A stretch of 64,000 nt of DNA from Idiomarina xiamenensis 10-D-4 (lineage in GTDB: Bacteria > Pseudomonadota > Gammaproteobacteria > Enterobacterales > Alteromonadaceae): NCBI RefSeq assembly GCF_000299895.1, contig NZ_AMRG01000001.1:186001-250000 (forward strand), read 5' to 3'. Below, in pieces: positions 52,464 through 61,402 of the stretch. The position numbers were made by a program, and so were the translations under genes. The notes under the pieces were generated by a model. That model was not told the origin of the DNA, made no database searches, and saw nothing but the letters and a program-made list of their open reading frames with translations. How positions within the stretch are numbered: position 1 is the first letter of the stretch; each line of letters opens with the position of its first letter.

Positions 52464-55349
52464 ATGACCAGTACCACGCTGAAACAACTTGAACATCAGG
52501 ATGAATTTATTGGCCGTCATATTGGGCCAGGTGCCGACGAGCAACGCGACATGCTTGCTGCATTGGGCGCCGACTCGCTGGAAGCGCTGACTAAAGATAC
52601 CGTACCGGGCGCCGTGTTGCGCGACCCCTTCCTGAGCATCGGTGAGCCACAAAGCGAACGTGATGCACTGGCGCGCTTGCGCGAGATCGCCAGCAAAAAC
52701 CGCGTCTTCAAGTCGTACATTGGTATGGGTTATTACGACACCCTGACGCCGAACGTGATCCTCCGCAATGTGTTGGAAAACCCAGGTTGGTACACCGCTT
52801 ATACGCCGTATCAGCCAGAAGTGGCACAAGGCCGCTTAGAAGCCTTGTTGAACTTCCAGCAAATGACCATGGATCTAACCGGTTTAGATTTGGCTAGCGC
52901 GTCGTTGTTAGACGAAGCCACCGCCGCCGCCGAAGCCATGGGTATGGCTAAGCGTGTCAGCAAAAATAAAAAGTCGAATGCGTTCTATGTTGCCGATAAC
53001 GTCTTTCCACAAACCATCGACGTGGTAAAAACGCGCGCCGAGTATTTTGGTTTTGAGGTGATTGTCGGGCCAGCGCGCGAAGCCACCGACCACGACGTGT
53101 TTGGTGCCTTGTTGCAATACCCTGATCGCGAAGGTCAACTGCACAACATCGAGCAATTGATCGGCGAACTGCGCGATAATAACGCCATTGTTGCTGTCGC
53201 CAGCGATTTAATGAGCTTGGTGCTGTTAAAATCACCGGGCGAGATGGGCGCCGATATGGTGTTCGGTTCGGCGCAGCGCTTTGGCGTACCGATGGGCTAC
53301 GGTGGTCCACACGCGGCCTTCTTTGCTACCCGCGATAAGTTCAAGCGCTCGTTGCCGGGCCGTATTATCGGTGTTTCAAAAGACAGCCGCGGCAACGCCG
53401 CATTACGTATGGCGATGCAAACCCGCGAACAACATATCCGTCGCGAAAAAGCCAACTCGAATATCTGTACCGCGCAAGTATTGTTAGCCAACATGGCGTC
53501 GTTTTATGCCGTTTATCACGGCCCGCAAGGCTTAAAAACCATCGCTTCGCGTATTCATCGGTTAACCGATATCGTCGCCTTGGGCTTGCAGGACAAAGGT
53601 ATCAAACTACATACCAGCCATTGGTTCGACACCCTGACCTTTAGCGTTAGCGACGCCAGCGATGTGCTAGCACGCGCTAAAGCCGCCGAAATCAACCTTC
53701 GCGTCGATGGCGAAGGCGTATTCGGTCTGAGTATCGACGAAGCGAAAACCCGTGCCGACGTCGAGCGTTTATTTGACGTGATTTTGGGCAGCGAACACGG
53801 TCTGGATGTCGATACCCTGGATGGTCGGGTAGCGGCTGCTGAAGTGGAATCGATTCCGGCGGCGTTGCAACGGGAAAGCGAGATCCTAACGCATCCGGTA
53901 TTTAACCGTTATCACTCAGAAACCAACATGCTGCGTTACATCAAGCAGTTGGAAAACAAAGATTTGGCCTTGAACCACAGCATGATCTCGCTGGGCTCTT
54001 GTACCATGAAGCTGAACGCGACCGCCGAAATGATCCCGGTTACGTGGCCGGAGTTTGCCCAGCTACACCCGTTCTGTCCGGTCGACCAAGCGGCGGGTTA
54101 TCAAGAGTTAATCGGTACCCTGTCAGACTGGCTGTTAGACATTACCGGCTACGACGCCATGTCGATGCAACCGAACTCGGGTGCGCAGGGTGAGTACGCT
54201 GGCCTGTTGGCGATTCAGAAGTACCATGAAAGCCGTGGTGATGCGCATCGCAACATCTGTTTGATCCCGAGCTCGGCGCACGGTACTAACCCGGCGTCGG
54301 CGCAAATGATGAACATGAAAGTGGTGGTGGTCGATTGCGATAAGCACGGTAACGTCGATATCGCCGACCTGAAAGCCAAAGCGGCAGACGCGGGCGATAA
54401 CCTGTCTTGCTTGATGGTCACTTATCCGTCTACTCACGGCGTTTACGAAGAAGGTATCCGCGAAGTCTGTGAAGTGGTGCATAGCTTCGGTGGCCAGGTG
54501 TATATGGACGGCGCCAACATGAACGCGCAGGTGGGCGTTACCTCACCGGGTTCGATTGGTTCTGATGTCTCGCACTTAAACCTGCACAAAACCTTCTGCA
54601 TTCCGCACGGTGGCGGCGGTCCGGGTATGGGGCCAATCGGTGTTAAACAGCACCTAGCCGAGTTTTTGCCTAACCATACGCAAATCAACATCGAGGGCAC
54701 GGCGCGCGCTAACGGCGCGGTATCGGCGGCACCTTATGGTAGCGCCAGTATTTTGCCAATCTCGTGGATGTACATTGTGATGATGGGCAGCCGTGGCTTG
54801 CGTCAGGCGACCGAAGTGGCGATTTTGAACGCTAACTACGTGGCTAAGCACTTAAGCCCGCATTTCCCGATCTTGTATAAAGGCCGTAACGACCGTGTCG
54901 CGCACGAGTGCATCATCGACTTGCGTCCGCTCAAAGACGCCTCAGGCATCTCTGAAATGGACGTGGCGAAGCGTTTGCAAGACTATGGCTTCCACTCACC
55001 GACCATGAGCTTCCCAGTAGCCGGTACGCTGATGGTCGAGCCGACCGAGTCAGAGTCAAAAGCCGAGCTGGACCGCTTTATCGAAGCCATGGTATCGATC
55101 AAGCAAGAAGCCGACAAAGTGGCGAGCGGCGAATGGTCAGCGGACAACAACCCGCTGCACAACGCACCGCACACGCTGGCCGATATCGTTGACAACAACT
55201 GGGATCGTCCTTACTCACGCGAACTGGCCGCCTATCCAGTAGCCGCCGTCAGCGTCGACAAGTTCTGGCCTACCGTCAACCGCATCGACGACGTCTTCGG
55301 CGACCGCAACCTGATGTGCTCATGCCCACCGATCGAGGAATATCGGTAG
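52464..55349 (+). CDS. gcvP: Glycine dehydrogenase (decarboxylating), P protein
   Basis: 961 residues, the single-chain form. N-terminal [20 protein letters not shown] and [20 protein letters not shown]; the PLP-binding lysine in [20 protein letters not shown]; the glycine-rich [14 protein letters not shown]; and the C-terminal end [15 protein letters not shown]. It decarboxylates glycine with PLP and passes the aminomethyl group to GcvH. It is preceded by GAGG and followed by a strong terminator. Confidence 0.96.
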   Translation: MTSTTLKQLEHQDEFIGRHIGPGADEQRDMLAALGADSLEALTKDTVPGAVLRDPFLSIGEPQSERDALARLREIASKNRVFKSYIGMGYYDTLTPNVILRNVLENPGWYTAYTPYQPEVAQGRLEALLNFQQMTMDLTGLDLASASLLDEATAAAEAMGMAKRVSKNKKSNAFYVADNVFPQTIDVVKTRAEYFGFEVIVGPAREATDHDVFGALLQYPDREGQLHNIEQLIGELRDNNAIVAVASDLMSLVLLKSPGEMGADMVFGSAQRFGVPMGYGGPHAAFFATRDKFKRSLPGRIIGVSKDSRGNAALRMAMQTREQHIRREKANSNICTAQVLLANMASFYAVYHGPQGLKTIASRIHRLTDIVALGLQDKGIKLHTSHWFDTLTFSVSDASDVLARAKAAEINLRVDGEGVFGLSIDEAKTRADVERLFDVILGSEHGLDVDTLDGRVAAAEVESIPAALQRESEILTHPVFNRYHSETNMLRYIKQLENKDLALNHSMISLGSCTMKLNATAEMIPVTWPEFAQLHPFCPVDQAAGYQELIGTLSDWLLDITGYDAMSMQPNSGAQGEYAGLLAIQKYHESRGDAHRNICLIPSSAHGTNPASAQMMNMKVVVVDCDKHGNVDIADLKAKAADAGDNLSCLMVTYPSTHGVYEEGIREVCEVVHSFGGQVYMDGANMNAQVGVTSPGSIGSDVSHLNLHKTFCIPHGGGGPGMGPIGVKQHLAEFLPNHTQINIEGTARANGAVSAAPYGSASILPISWMYIVMMGSRGLRQATEVAILNANYVAKHLSPHFPILYKGRNDRVAHECIIDLRPLKDASGISEMDVAKRLQDYGFHSPTMSFPVAGTLMVEPTESESKAELDRFIEAMVSIKQEADKVASGEWSADNNPLHNAPHTLADIVDNNWDRPYSRELAAYPVAAVSVDKFWPTVNRIDDVFGDRNLMCSCPPIEEYR

Positions 55350-55414
55350 GGGGTATTGGCGAGCAACAATTAAGGTTGTGAACGCATAGATAAAAAAGCT
55401 AGGCAGTTATGGTT

Positions 55415-55449
55415 AATGCCAGTCAGTTAAAAGCTGACTGGCATTTTTC
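55415..55449 (+). terminator. Terminator after gcvP
   Basis: AATGCCAGTCAG (55415-55426) pairs with CTGACTGGCATT (55434-55445), followed by a T-rich run. The AT-rich accessory region begins right after it. Confidence 0.85.
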
Positions 55450-55968
55450 TTCTCACTGGATATTTCTTAGGTTTTCGTTGACCAGAGCACTACTAAGTCT
55501 GACAACTACCAGCGCAATCGCTTAGTCGATTTACAGTCATTTAGAGTCATATAGCTCACCGTGTTTGGGTGACTCCTTTGTACATGAAGCTGTTCCTCAG
55601 AATTCTAGCCCCTAAAATCGGTAGTGCGTAAATTGCGGTCACCAGCCGATGGTACATATGGATGAGGGCGAATCGCTCATAGGCGACTTCGCAGCCCTCA
55701 CTTTCATTTCATCAAGCATGCTAAATATACTTTAAGCCATATGTTTTGGAATGACTGAGAATTCTCATTAAATGCACTTACATAAGATAAATACCACTTA
55801 ACTTATTGTATCTACGGTTCTTTATAATAAGCGGGAAGCGTTATTACTGATACTTCACTGCAACACTCATATAATTTATTGGAAACTACCCCATAATCCA
55901 GTGTAAGGTATTATTGTTATGAATAAATTATGTATGGAATTCAGGGATGAGGAAGACAGAGTGTTACT
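55450..55968. other. AT-rich intergenic stretch at the left end of the accessory island
   Basis: About 520 bp without a gene I can support. It is more AT-rich than its surroundings. There are short frames on both strands but none with recognisable motifs. A 17-codon frame at 55919-55972 ends across the first possible start of the next gene, as a small leader might, but its coding status is unproven. Confidence 0.5.
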
Positions 55969-56013
55969 GTGAATTCTCGATCGTCAGATGTTAGAACTAC
56001 TCAAGGAGATTTC

Positions 56014-56769
56014 GTGTACGACGCACATTCATTAAGTGGAATAATAAAAAAGATTGGTTCTGACCTCCCTCGGCGCGTTGAATATTTGAAGAAGGAACCC
56101 ATTCTCACTATCGGCTATATGACATTTTTAGATATGAATACTCCAACTCGATATCAAACTGTAAGAGTTGAAGAATCTCGCAATTCAAAACTTGTTGGAA
56201 TATTGTTGGCTCATCCAAAATCAGCAATATCTAAAAGTGAAATAGTTAGTCATCTGAACTACTTTCATCATCGCTCAGGCGAAGCTATTGATTTCTTTTG
56301 CGTGGGTTATGGTTCCTATTGGCCAGAAAATCATTACCCCGATCAAGACTCAACGGCAAGAATAGATGGGGTTGATTGGTTTTTTAGCGAAAAAGCATTT
56401 GCCGACGTAATTCATGAGATTGAATCTGAATCTAAATGGCAATATAGCGGAGAAGCAGAGTTGTTGATTATTTCCGCTAGGAGGCAGAAGGATGGAAATA
56501 CCTCAATGGATTACTCTTCTGCAATCGTGTGTAACCTTGAAGCAATGCAGAAAGACCAGGCTTTCACTTCAGTACGTTCATTTTTTGAGGATATATTCAG
56601 GTTCGCTAAAAAGAGTAGCTGCTCGGATGAAGCCTGGGGTCTTAGCGATCAGCAGGGTTTAAGGGTTGGTCAATCCGCCATTAAGGATGCTGTACTTTCA
56701 TTGCTCCCAAAAAACCTTAGAGACTCATACAAAAAGGCAGAGTATTTTGCAGTGCGAAATATCGCGTAA
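56014..56769 (+). CDS. Unknown protein, gene-cassette-like
   Basis: 251 residues from the GTG at 56014, which has a perfect AAGGAG five bases upstream; the frame is open from a GTG at 55969, but that start has no ribosome site. No family is recognised. The protein is soluble, with no signal peptide or membrane helix. It is mixed alpha/beta with aromatic-rich patches (FFCVGYGSYWPENHYPDQD near 105-125) and a helical C terminus. It uses AT-rich codons unlike the flanking housekeeping genes. An integron attC-like site begins 6 bp after the stop, the normal place in a gene cassette, so horizontal acquisition is likely. Confidence 0.6.
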   Translation: MYDAHSLSGIIKKIGSDLPRRVEYLKKEPILTIGYMTFLDMNTPTRYQTVRVEESRNSKLVGILLAHPKSAISKSEIVSHLNYFHHRSGEAIDFFCVGYGSYWPENHYPDQDSTARIDGVDWFFSEKAFADVIHEIESESKWQYSGEAELLIISARRQKDGNTSMDYSSAIVCNLEAMQKDQAFTSVRSFFEDIFRFAKKSSCSDEAWGLSDQQGLRVGQSAIKDAVLSLLPKNLRDSYKKAEYFAVRNIA

Positions 56770-56774
56770 CTGCT

Positions 56775-56842
56775 CTAACAAACGCATGTTGTCGAACTGG
56801 TTTTACGCTGCGCTCCAAACCAGCCGCAAATGTGAGCGTCGG
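56775..56842 (+). other. attC-like integron recombination site, degenerate
   Basis: A 68-bp imperfect palindrome. It opens with CTAACAAACGCATGTTGTCG, has an internal 7-bp stem CTGGTTT (56797-56803)/AAACCAG (56817-56823) around ACGCTGCGCTCC, a conserved attC loop sequence, and ends GCAAATGTGAGCGTCGG. The 3' core is GCGTCG, where active sites have GTTA or a close relative, so it may no longer recombine. No integrase gene is in the window. Confidence 0.65.
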
Positions 56843-57020
56843 CTGCCTGCTGTTCGTCTTTCGATGCCAGCCAAAGCTGGCTGTAGGTCAACTGTGTACG
56901 TATAGCGGACGTCTAGTTTCTTTCTCTTGAAAACTAAGCTAATGGTTTTTCATAGGAAACAGGTGTTATATGAAGTTTCGCTTATTAGGTGTTAAGTACA
57001 TAATAATTTAAGGACGATAG

Positions 57021-58448
57021 ATGGAAATGTTAAAGGAAATTAGTGAATGGAAACTTGATGCAAAGTTCGAAGACTCAGGAAGATATTTCTTTCACGATAA
57101 AGATGTCTCTGCAATTGAGGCTGGTAAGTACTCATATGTGATAGGTAGAAAGGGTGTCGGAAAGACAGCAATATCCCAAAATATTTTCAGCAAGAATTCT
57201 CATGACGTATTTTGCGAGAAACTCACTTTTAAAAACTTTCCATTCAACTCACTATATGAGTTAAATGACGAAGACTATACCCAACCTAACCAGTACATAA
57301 CGTTATGGAAATACCTTATTTACAGTTCTATATGTAGGATGTTCGTAAGAAACGAAGCTGTAGATAATGAGGTCAGATTGGAGCTTGAGAAGATTTATGG
57401 AAGTGTAGAGCCTATCAATAATCTGAGGCGAATAATCAAAAAATGGGTAGCTAACGAATGGAGTGTAAAATTCCTAGGCCTAGGCGGTAAAGTTAAACTT
57501 TCCGAAGATAACGGAGATCAAACTTGGATAGAAAAAGTCGATGTATTAGAGGACGTAATCAGTCGCTACATTGATGAAGCGAACTACTATATCGTATTTG
57601 ATGAGTTAGACGAAGACTATAGTAGTATTATAAAAACAGGGGGCCAATCAAACTACCTTTCGTTAATAACTAGCTTGTTTAAAGCGGTTCAAGATATTAA
57701 GTCTATTTTCCCTAGCGAGTCTAGTGGCGTCAAACCTGTTGTTTTTCTTCGGGATGATATTTACGACTTGCTTACAGACTCAGACAAAACTAAATGGAAT
57801 GACTTTCGTTTAGATCTCGACTGGGATAAAAACACGATTAAAGATCTGATAGCTTTTAGGTTGACTAGGGCGAAATATCGAGCATCTGAACCTCTCTCTT
57901 TTAAACAAGCATGGGCACTCGCATTTAGTCCGGAAAAAATTGAGTACGGGAACAGACAGAAAAAACAGACAGATGTGTATACCTATATCGCAAAAAGTAC
58001 CCAGTTAAGGCCTCGTGACTTTGTTCGGTACCTACAGGTCTGTGCTAAGGAAGCAGTATCTGAGAGAAGAACAAAGATAGGGCCTGATATCGTCAAAAAG
58101 GTAGATAAGGCGTTCTCCAATTACCTTAAAGAAGAGTTGATCGATGAAATCCATGGGGTTTTGCCTGATATAAAAGAAATTCTGATGGTTATTTCAGAAA
58201 TAAGAAAGCAGAATTTCACGATTGAAGAGTTCAAAGAACAATACTCAAGGGCAGTAGAAACTGGAACCGTAACGACAAAAAATGCAGAATTAGCCTTAAA
58301 GATACTCTTTCACTTTAGCGTAGTTGGTAATGAACCAAGGCAAAGGCAACTAAGCTTTTTTCGATATCAAAACAAAGAGAGTCGAATCAATTTTAACGAG
58401 CGCTTGGTCGTACATCGAGGTTTGTTTAAAGCATTACAAATACTATAG
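57021..58448 (+). CDS. P-loop ATPase, Sll1717-like family
   Basis: 475 residues; the ATG at 57021 follows AAGGA at a good distance. Walker A IGRKGVGKTAIS lies at about 41-52 and Walker B YYIVFDELDED at about 189-199. A later block, KPVVFLRDDIYDLL (near 243), looks like a sensor region, followed by RPRDFVRYLQVCAKEA. The C-terminal part is helical. This looks like the Sll1717/FunZ-like group of STAND/KAP-related P-loop ATPases, which often lie in variable islands. Function is unknown; a defence role is only a possibility. The codon usage is AT-rich. It is separated from the upstream gene by 250 bp, which includes the attC-like site. Confidence 0.7.
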   Translation: MEMLKEISEWKLDAKFEDSGRYFFHDKDVSAIEAGKYSYVIGRKGVGKTAISQNIFSKNSHDVFCEKLTFKNFPFNSLYELNDEDYTQPNQYITLWKYLIYSSICRMFVRNEAVDNEVRLELEKIYGSVEPINNLRRIIKKWVANEWSVKFLGLGGKVKLSEDNGDQTWIEKVDVLEDVISRYIDEANYYIVFDELDEDYSSIIKTGGQSNYLSLITSLFKAVQDIKSIFPSESSGVKPVVFLRDDIYDLLTDSDKTKWNDFRLDLDWDKNTIKDLIAFRLTRAKYRASEPLSFKQAWALAFSPEKIEYGNRQKKQTDVYTYIAKSTQLRPRDFVRYLQVCAKEAVSERRTKIGPDIVKKVDKAFSNYLKEELIDEIHGVLPDIKEILMVISEIRKQNFTIEEFKEQYSRAVETGTVTTKNAELALKILFHFSVVGNEPRQRQLSFFRYQNKESRINFNERLVVHRGLFKALQIL

Positions 58449-58616
58449 AGTTAACAAGTTTATCAACTGTTACTCAAGCAAAATTGGCTGGGGTTAGACC
58501 TTCTTTTTGGTACTTCGCCCCGCGCACACTGCGACCGGTCATAAAGGCACAGAATGTCTGCTCATTGTCTTCAGCGGCACATAGAGAGTGTTCAATATTA
58601 TATGCCAGCCAAATTC

Positions 58617-58911
58617 TCATAAGCCTATATGATCATCCAGTCGGCCTTCGAAGTGGATGGTCAGCTGCGGCAGCGGCAGGCTTCAATGTTGTACAGGATG
58701 CGACCAGCGTGCCTAGAGGCTTTTGGCATACCCGAGTAGAGTCGCTTGAGCAAGCTGTTCTCGATGGCAAAATCGCTTTTGGTTTTAATGAGCTTACGGA
58801 ATTGGCGGCGCACCGCTTCAACAGCACTGGTCGGGTGCGCAGGTAGTTGGAGTATTTGAACTACGCTGATAACGTCAACCATTTGCTGCGCCGGGACTTA
58901 ATGACTGGATG
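58617..58911 (-). pseudogene. IS256-family transposase, C-terminal remnant
   Basis: The minus strand carries pieces of the transposase C terminus in shifted frames: HPVIKSRRSKWLTLSA, then an in-frame stop, FKYSNYLR, then TSAVEAVRRQFRKLIKTKSD, NSLLKRLYSGMPKASR, and in a third frame LPLPQLTIHFEGRLDDHIGL with a stop at 58617. The order matches the end of IS256-type transposases (TTNAVEAVHRQFRKL...FEGRL). At least two frameshifts and one stop make it inactive, and the catalytic DDE part is absent. I could not identify the inverted ends. The rest of the gap from 58449 to 58996 holds nothing else I can support. Confidence 0.75.
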
Positions 58912-58996
58912 TGGCTTGATATCAGCGACATCCACACAGGCGTGGTCGTTAATGCCCGTGCTAACTTCGAATACGAAGCCTTATCGTTTTTGCTGA

Positions 58997-60379
58997 CTAT
59001 TGTCGTGACAGCTCATCCAGCGATTCGGGTATCTGAACGTCTGATAAGTACTGCGTTTTTATCGTATTTAACTGCTCATCGTTGTCTAACACACGCCCGA
59101 GGGTGCTGATTAGAAACTCATAGTCGGTTGAGTCAGTATCGGCGGTTAGCAGCTCGGTCATCCAAGCGTACATGTTGTCTTCGCCGATTTCTTGTTCGAC
59201 CATTAGCCAGATGATGGGGGAATAGGTATAGACATAGCGGTTTCTGTTGCCGTAATCGGCTGGCGATGTGATGTGGCTAATGGCTGGCAAATCGACGTCG
59301 CGCAGAGCGTTGAGCTTTTCTTCGACCATGGCTGCATAGCGTTCTTCACTGACCAGTGCTTTGGTGATTTTCATCGCTAAGTACTCTGAAAAAGACTCCA
59401 TGATCATGTCGCCTAACGCGGAGTTAAACATGCGATAATTGGCAAAGTAATAATGTGCCAGTTCGTGCGCATAGAAGGGTTGGAAGAAGTTTGATTTTTC
59501 CGCGTCGATAAAGTCGGCGAACCCGCTTTGCGCATGGGTGATATAGACCACCGCTGGATAGGAAACAAACAACCAGTTCTTCTTTTTCGCGACCGGTGTG
59601 GTACGAATAAGCACCGGTTTTTCCCCATAAGGGATGTTTAATTGGTTTTCATAAAATTCCACAAAGGCAGCGCTCATGCTGGCGAACTCAGTCACTTGTT
59701 CGGCAGAGAGGTTGGTGTTTAAAAAGAGGCTGCCGCGCGCTTCGGTAATGTCATAGTCTCCGGCGAAGAGCATTAACGAGGTTGGCATGTTACTGCTGAA
59801 TTGGCCGCTCTGATCGGCAATTGGCTGACTGCCGTTGACATAAATCGATTGGCAGTCGGAACAGTTAATGCTGATGTCATAGCTTATTTTGTCGTAATAA
59901 ACATCATTATCCACGTCGTACAACACGGGATACCAGGCCGCTTGTAAGCCGTCGGCTCTGACGGTTTTTCCATTAAAGGCAATATTGCCTTTCCAATCGC
60001 CATGATCGCTGGCTTTACTCATATCTGCGATCACCGGGTATTTGCCCGTGTATTTAAAACTTAACGTTTCAGGCAGGAACTTGGCGTCGCCAGTCTCATC
60101 AGGCAGGTAGTAACCGAAGCTTTCGTTAGAATAGGTCGCGTTGTATGCTTTTTTGTAATCGTAGTTAACGCTCTCCTGCTCATTTCTCAGGTATTCAATG
60201 TTCATTCCCGAGTTGATCAGAATTAGATAGTTTTCGATTGGCGGGATGTCGCTCAATTGAAAATCGGCATCTATGGTGCCTTGTTTTACCGAAAGGGTCA
60301 TGGAGCCTTTTAACGTGGGGGTTTTAGCAAGCGCTAACGACGACAATAGCGCAGCAATAATAGCCAGTGTGTATTTCAT
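58997..60379 (-). CDS. Exported M1-like gluzincin metallopeptidase
   Basis: 460 residues with a signal peptide (YTLAIIAALLSSLALA). The zinc motif is HELAH at residues 305-309, followed after 18 residues by E328 (MIMESFSEYLA), the HExxH-18-E spacing of M1 family enzymes. The N-terminal half is beta-rich, as in M1-type leader domains, and holds a CSDC pair near 173-176. It lacks the classic GxMEN exopeptidase motif that I can see, so aminopeptidase activity is uncertain. It is probably periplasmic. Composition is normal for the genome, and it marks the right border of the AT-rich island. Confidence 0.75.
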   Translation of the reverse strand: MKYTLAIIAALLSSLALAKTPTLKGSMTLSVKQGTIDADFQLSDIPPIENYLILINSGMNIEYLRNEQESVNYDYKKAYNATYSNESFGYYLPDETGDAKFLPETLSFKYTGKYPVIADMSKASDHGDWKGNIAFNGKTVRADGLQAAWYPVLYDVDNDVYYDKISYDISINCSDCQSIYVNGSQPIADQSGQFSSNMPTSLMLFAGDYDITEARGSLFLNTNLSAEQVTEFASMSAAFVEFYENQLNIPYGEKPVLIRTTPVAKKKNWLFVSYPAVVYITHAQSGFADFIDAEKSNFFQPFYAHELAHYYFANYRMFNSALGDMIMESFSEYLAMKITKALVSEERYAAMVEEKLNALRDVDLPAISHITSPADYGNRNRYVYTYSPIIWLMVEQEIGEDNMYAWMTELLTADTDSTDYEFLISTLGRVLDNDEQLNTIKTQYLSDVQIPESLDELSRQ

Positions 60380-60498
60380 GGGAGTCCTTGGTAAATTAAG
60401 GCTTGAGCCAATTGTTAATACTGATTTAACAATTGATAGACCTTACCTGCTGCCAGCATTTTTATCAAGGAATATAGGCAGATCAAAGGCTTAGCTTT

Positions 60499-61227
60499 TT
60501 AAGCGTCGTATTTCTCTGCCTTGCGTCTTAACTGCGAAGTGATATTGTCGGTAAGCTCCAACCAGCTAAAGGTTTTGCCCCAAGTTTTTTTAAAGCCGGC
60601 GTCTCCGGCTGATTGTTCAACCAGTTCACGAAGGTCGAAAACGTCGGCAAAGTTGCTGTCATTGACGTTGTATGTGCCCCAGCCTTTATACTCGACCTGA
60701 CTGTGTTTTAAGTAGTTCTCTTGGAACTGTCGAGCACCCTCGACGAATTCTTCATTGCTGTTTAAGCGCTCGCTTAAATAAGATTTTTGCTGCTCGCTGA
60801 TCTTGCCGGTCACGGCAAGGTTGCCATCGCTGTCGATAGCGATGCCCCAACCACGATGCAGTAAATCGGGTTGTTCTTTACCGATTTGTGTCATGATGGC
60901 ACTGAATTGGTTGAACATGCGCTCGACCGCTTTAGGCACACTGCCGCCGGGCAGATATAGGTTGCCGGTCGCCAGCGCTAAACGGTGCATGGATTCGTCG
61001 ATCAAGGTTTGTAGCGGTTGCGTCAGTTGTTGCTGACTAGCGCTAATGGTTAGCGTTTTATTGTAGGTATCGTTAACGGGTGCGTTTATGGGCGTTTGAT
61101 GATACTGGTCGACGGTTAGCGATTGCTGAGTCGAGCTTAATTGAGCTTGACTATTTTTAGCATTATCCGGCTTGCTCAGCGCGCCTAACGGCGTTTGAAT
61201 CGAACTGTCATTATGGGGTATTTTCAT
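60499..61227 (-). CDS. Unknown protein
   Basis: 242 residues, no recognised family. The first 60 residues are rich in Gln, Ser and Asn and look disordered. The rest is mainly helical, with LIDESMHRLALATGNLYLPG near 88-107, GWGIAIDSDGNLAVTGKISE near 148 and a C-terminal GFKKTWGKTFSWLELTDNIT. No signal peptide or membrane helix is seen. It is upstream of the M1-like gene on the same strand but separated by 119 bp. It is divergent from the receptor gene. Confidence 0.6.
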   Translation of the reverse strand: MKIPHNDSSIQTPLGALSKPDNAKNSQAQLSSTQQSLTVDQYHQTPINAPVNDTYNKTLTISASQQQLTQPLQTLIDESMHRLALATGNLYLPGGSVPKAVERMFNQFSAIMTQIGKEQPDLLHRGWGIAIDSDGNLAVTGKISEQQKSYLSERLNSNEEFVEGARQFQENYLKHSQVEYKGWGTYNVNDSNFADVFDLRELVEQSAGDAGFKKTWGKTFSWLELTDNITSQLRRKAEKYDA

Positions 61228-61353
61228 CCGCTCAGTTCCTTGTGCCAGCGAATCATCATTATTGCGATAACGCTTATATCGGCAGCAAGGCGATAAACTT
61301 CAATAGGGGCTGTCTTCGGCCTTGCCGTCTATCAATGGAGTTGTTGTAAGTTA

Positions 61354-61368
61354 TGTTATAAAGTATCA
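61354..61368 (+). promoter_or_regulatory. Possible Fur box upstream of the TonB-dependent receptor
   Basis: TGTTATAAAGTATCA matches the 7-1-7 Fur consensus TGATAATNATTATCA at 10 of 14 positions, 34 bp before the chosen start. It is plausible for a siderophore receptor but not strong. Confidence 0.35.
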
Positions 61369-61402
61369 TCCCTGCCTTCGATCCCCACGCCCAGTAAAAG
61401 AC

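Noticed and set aside
58484-58846. Plus-strand open frame of 120 codons in the island
   Set aside because: It lies antisense to the IS256 transposase remnant, whose minus-strand pieces have clear similarity to the family.
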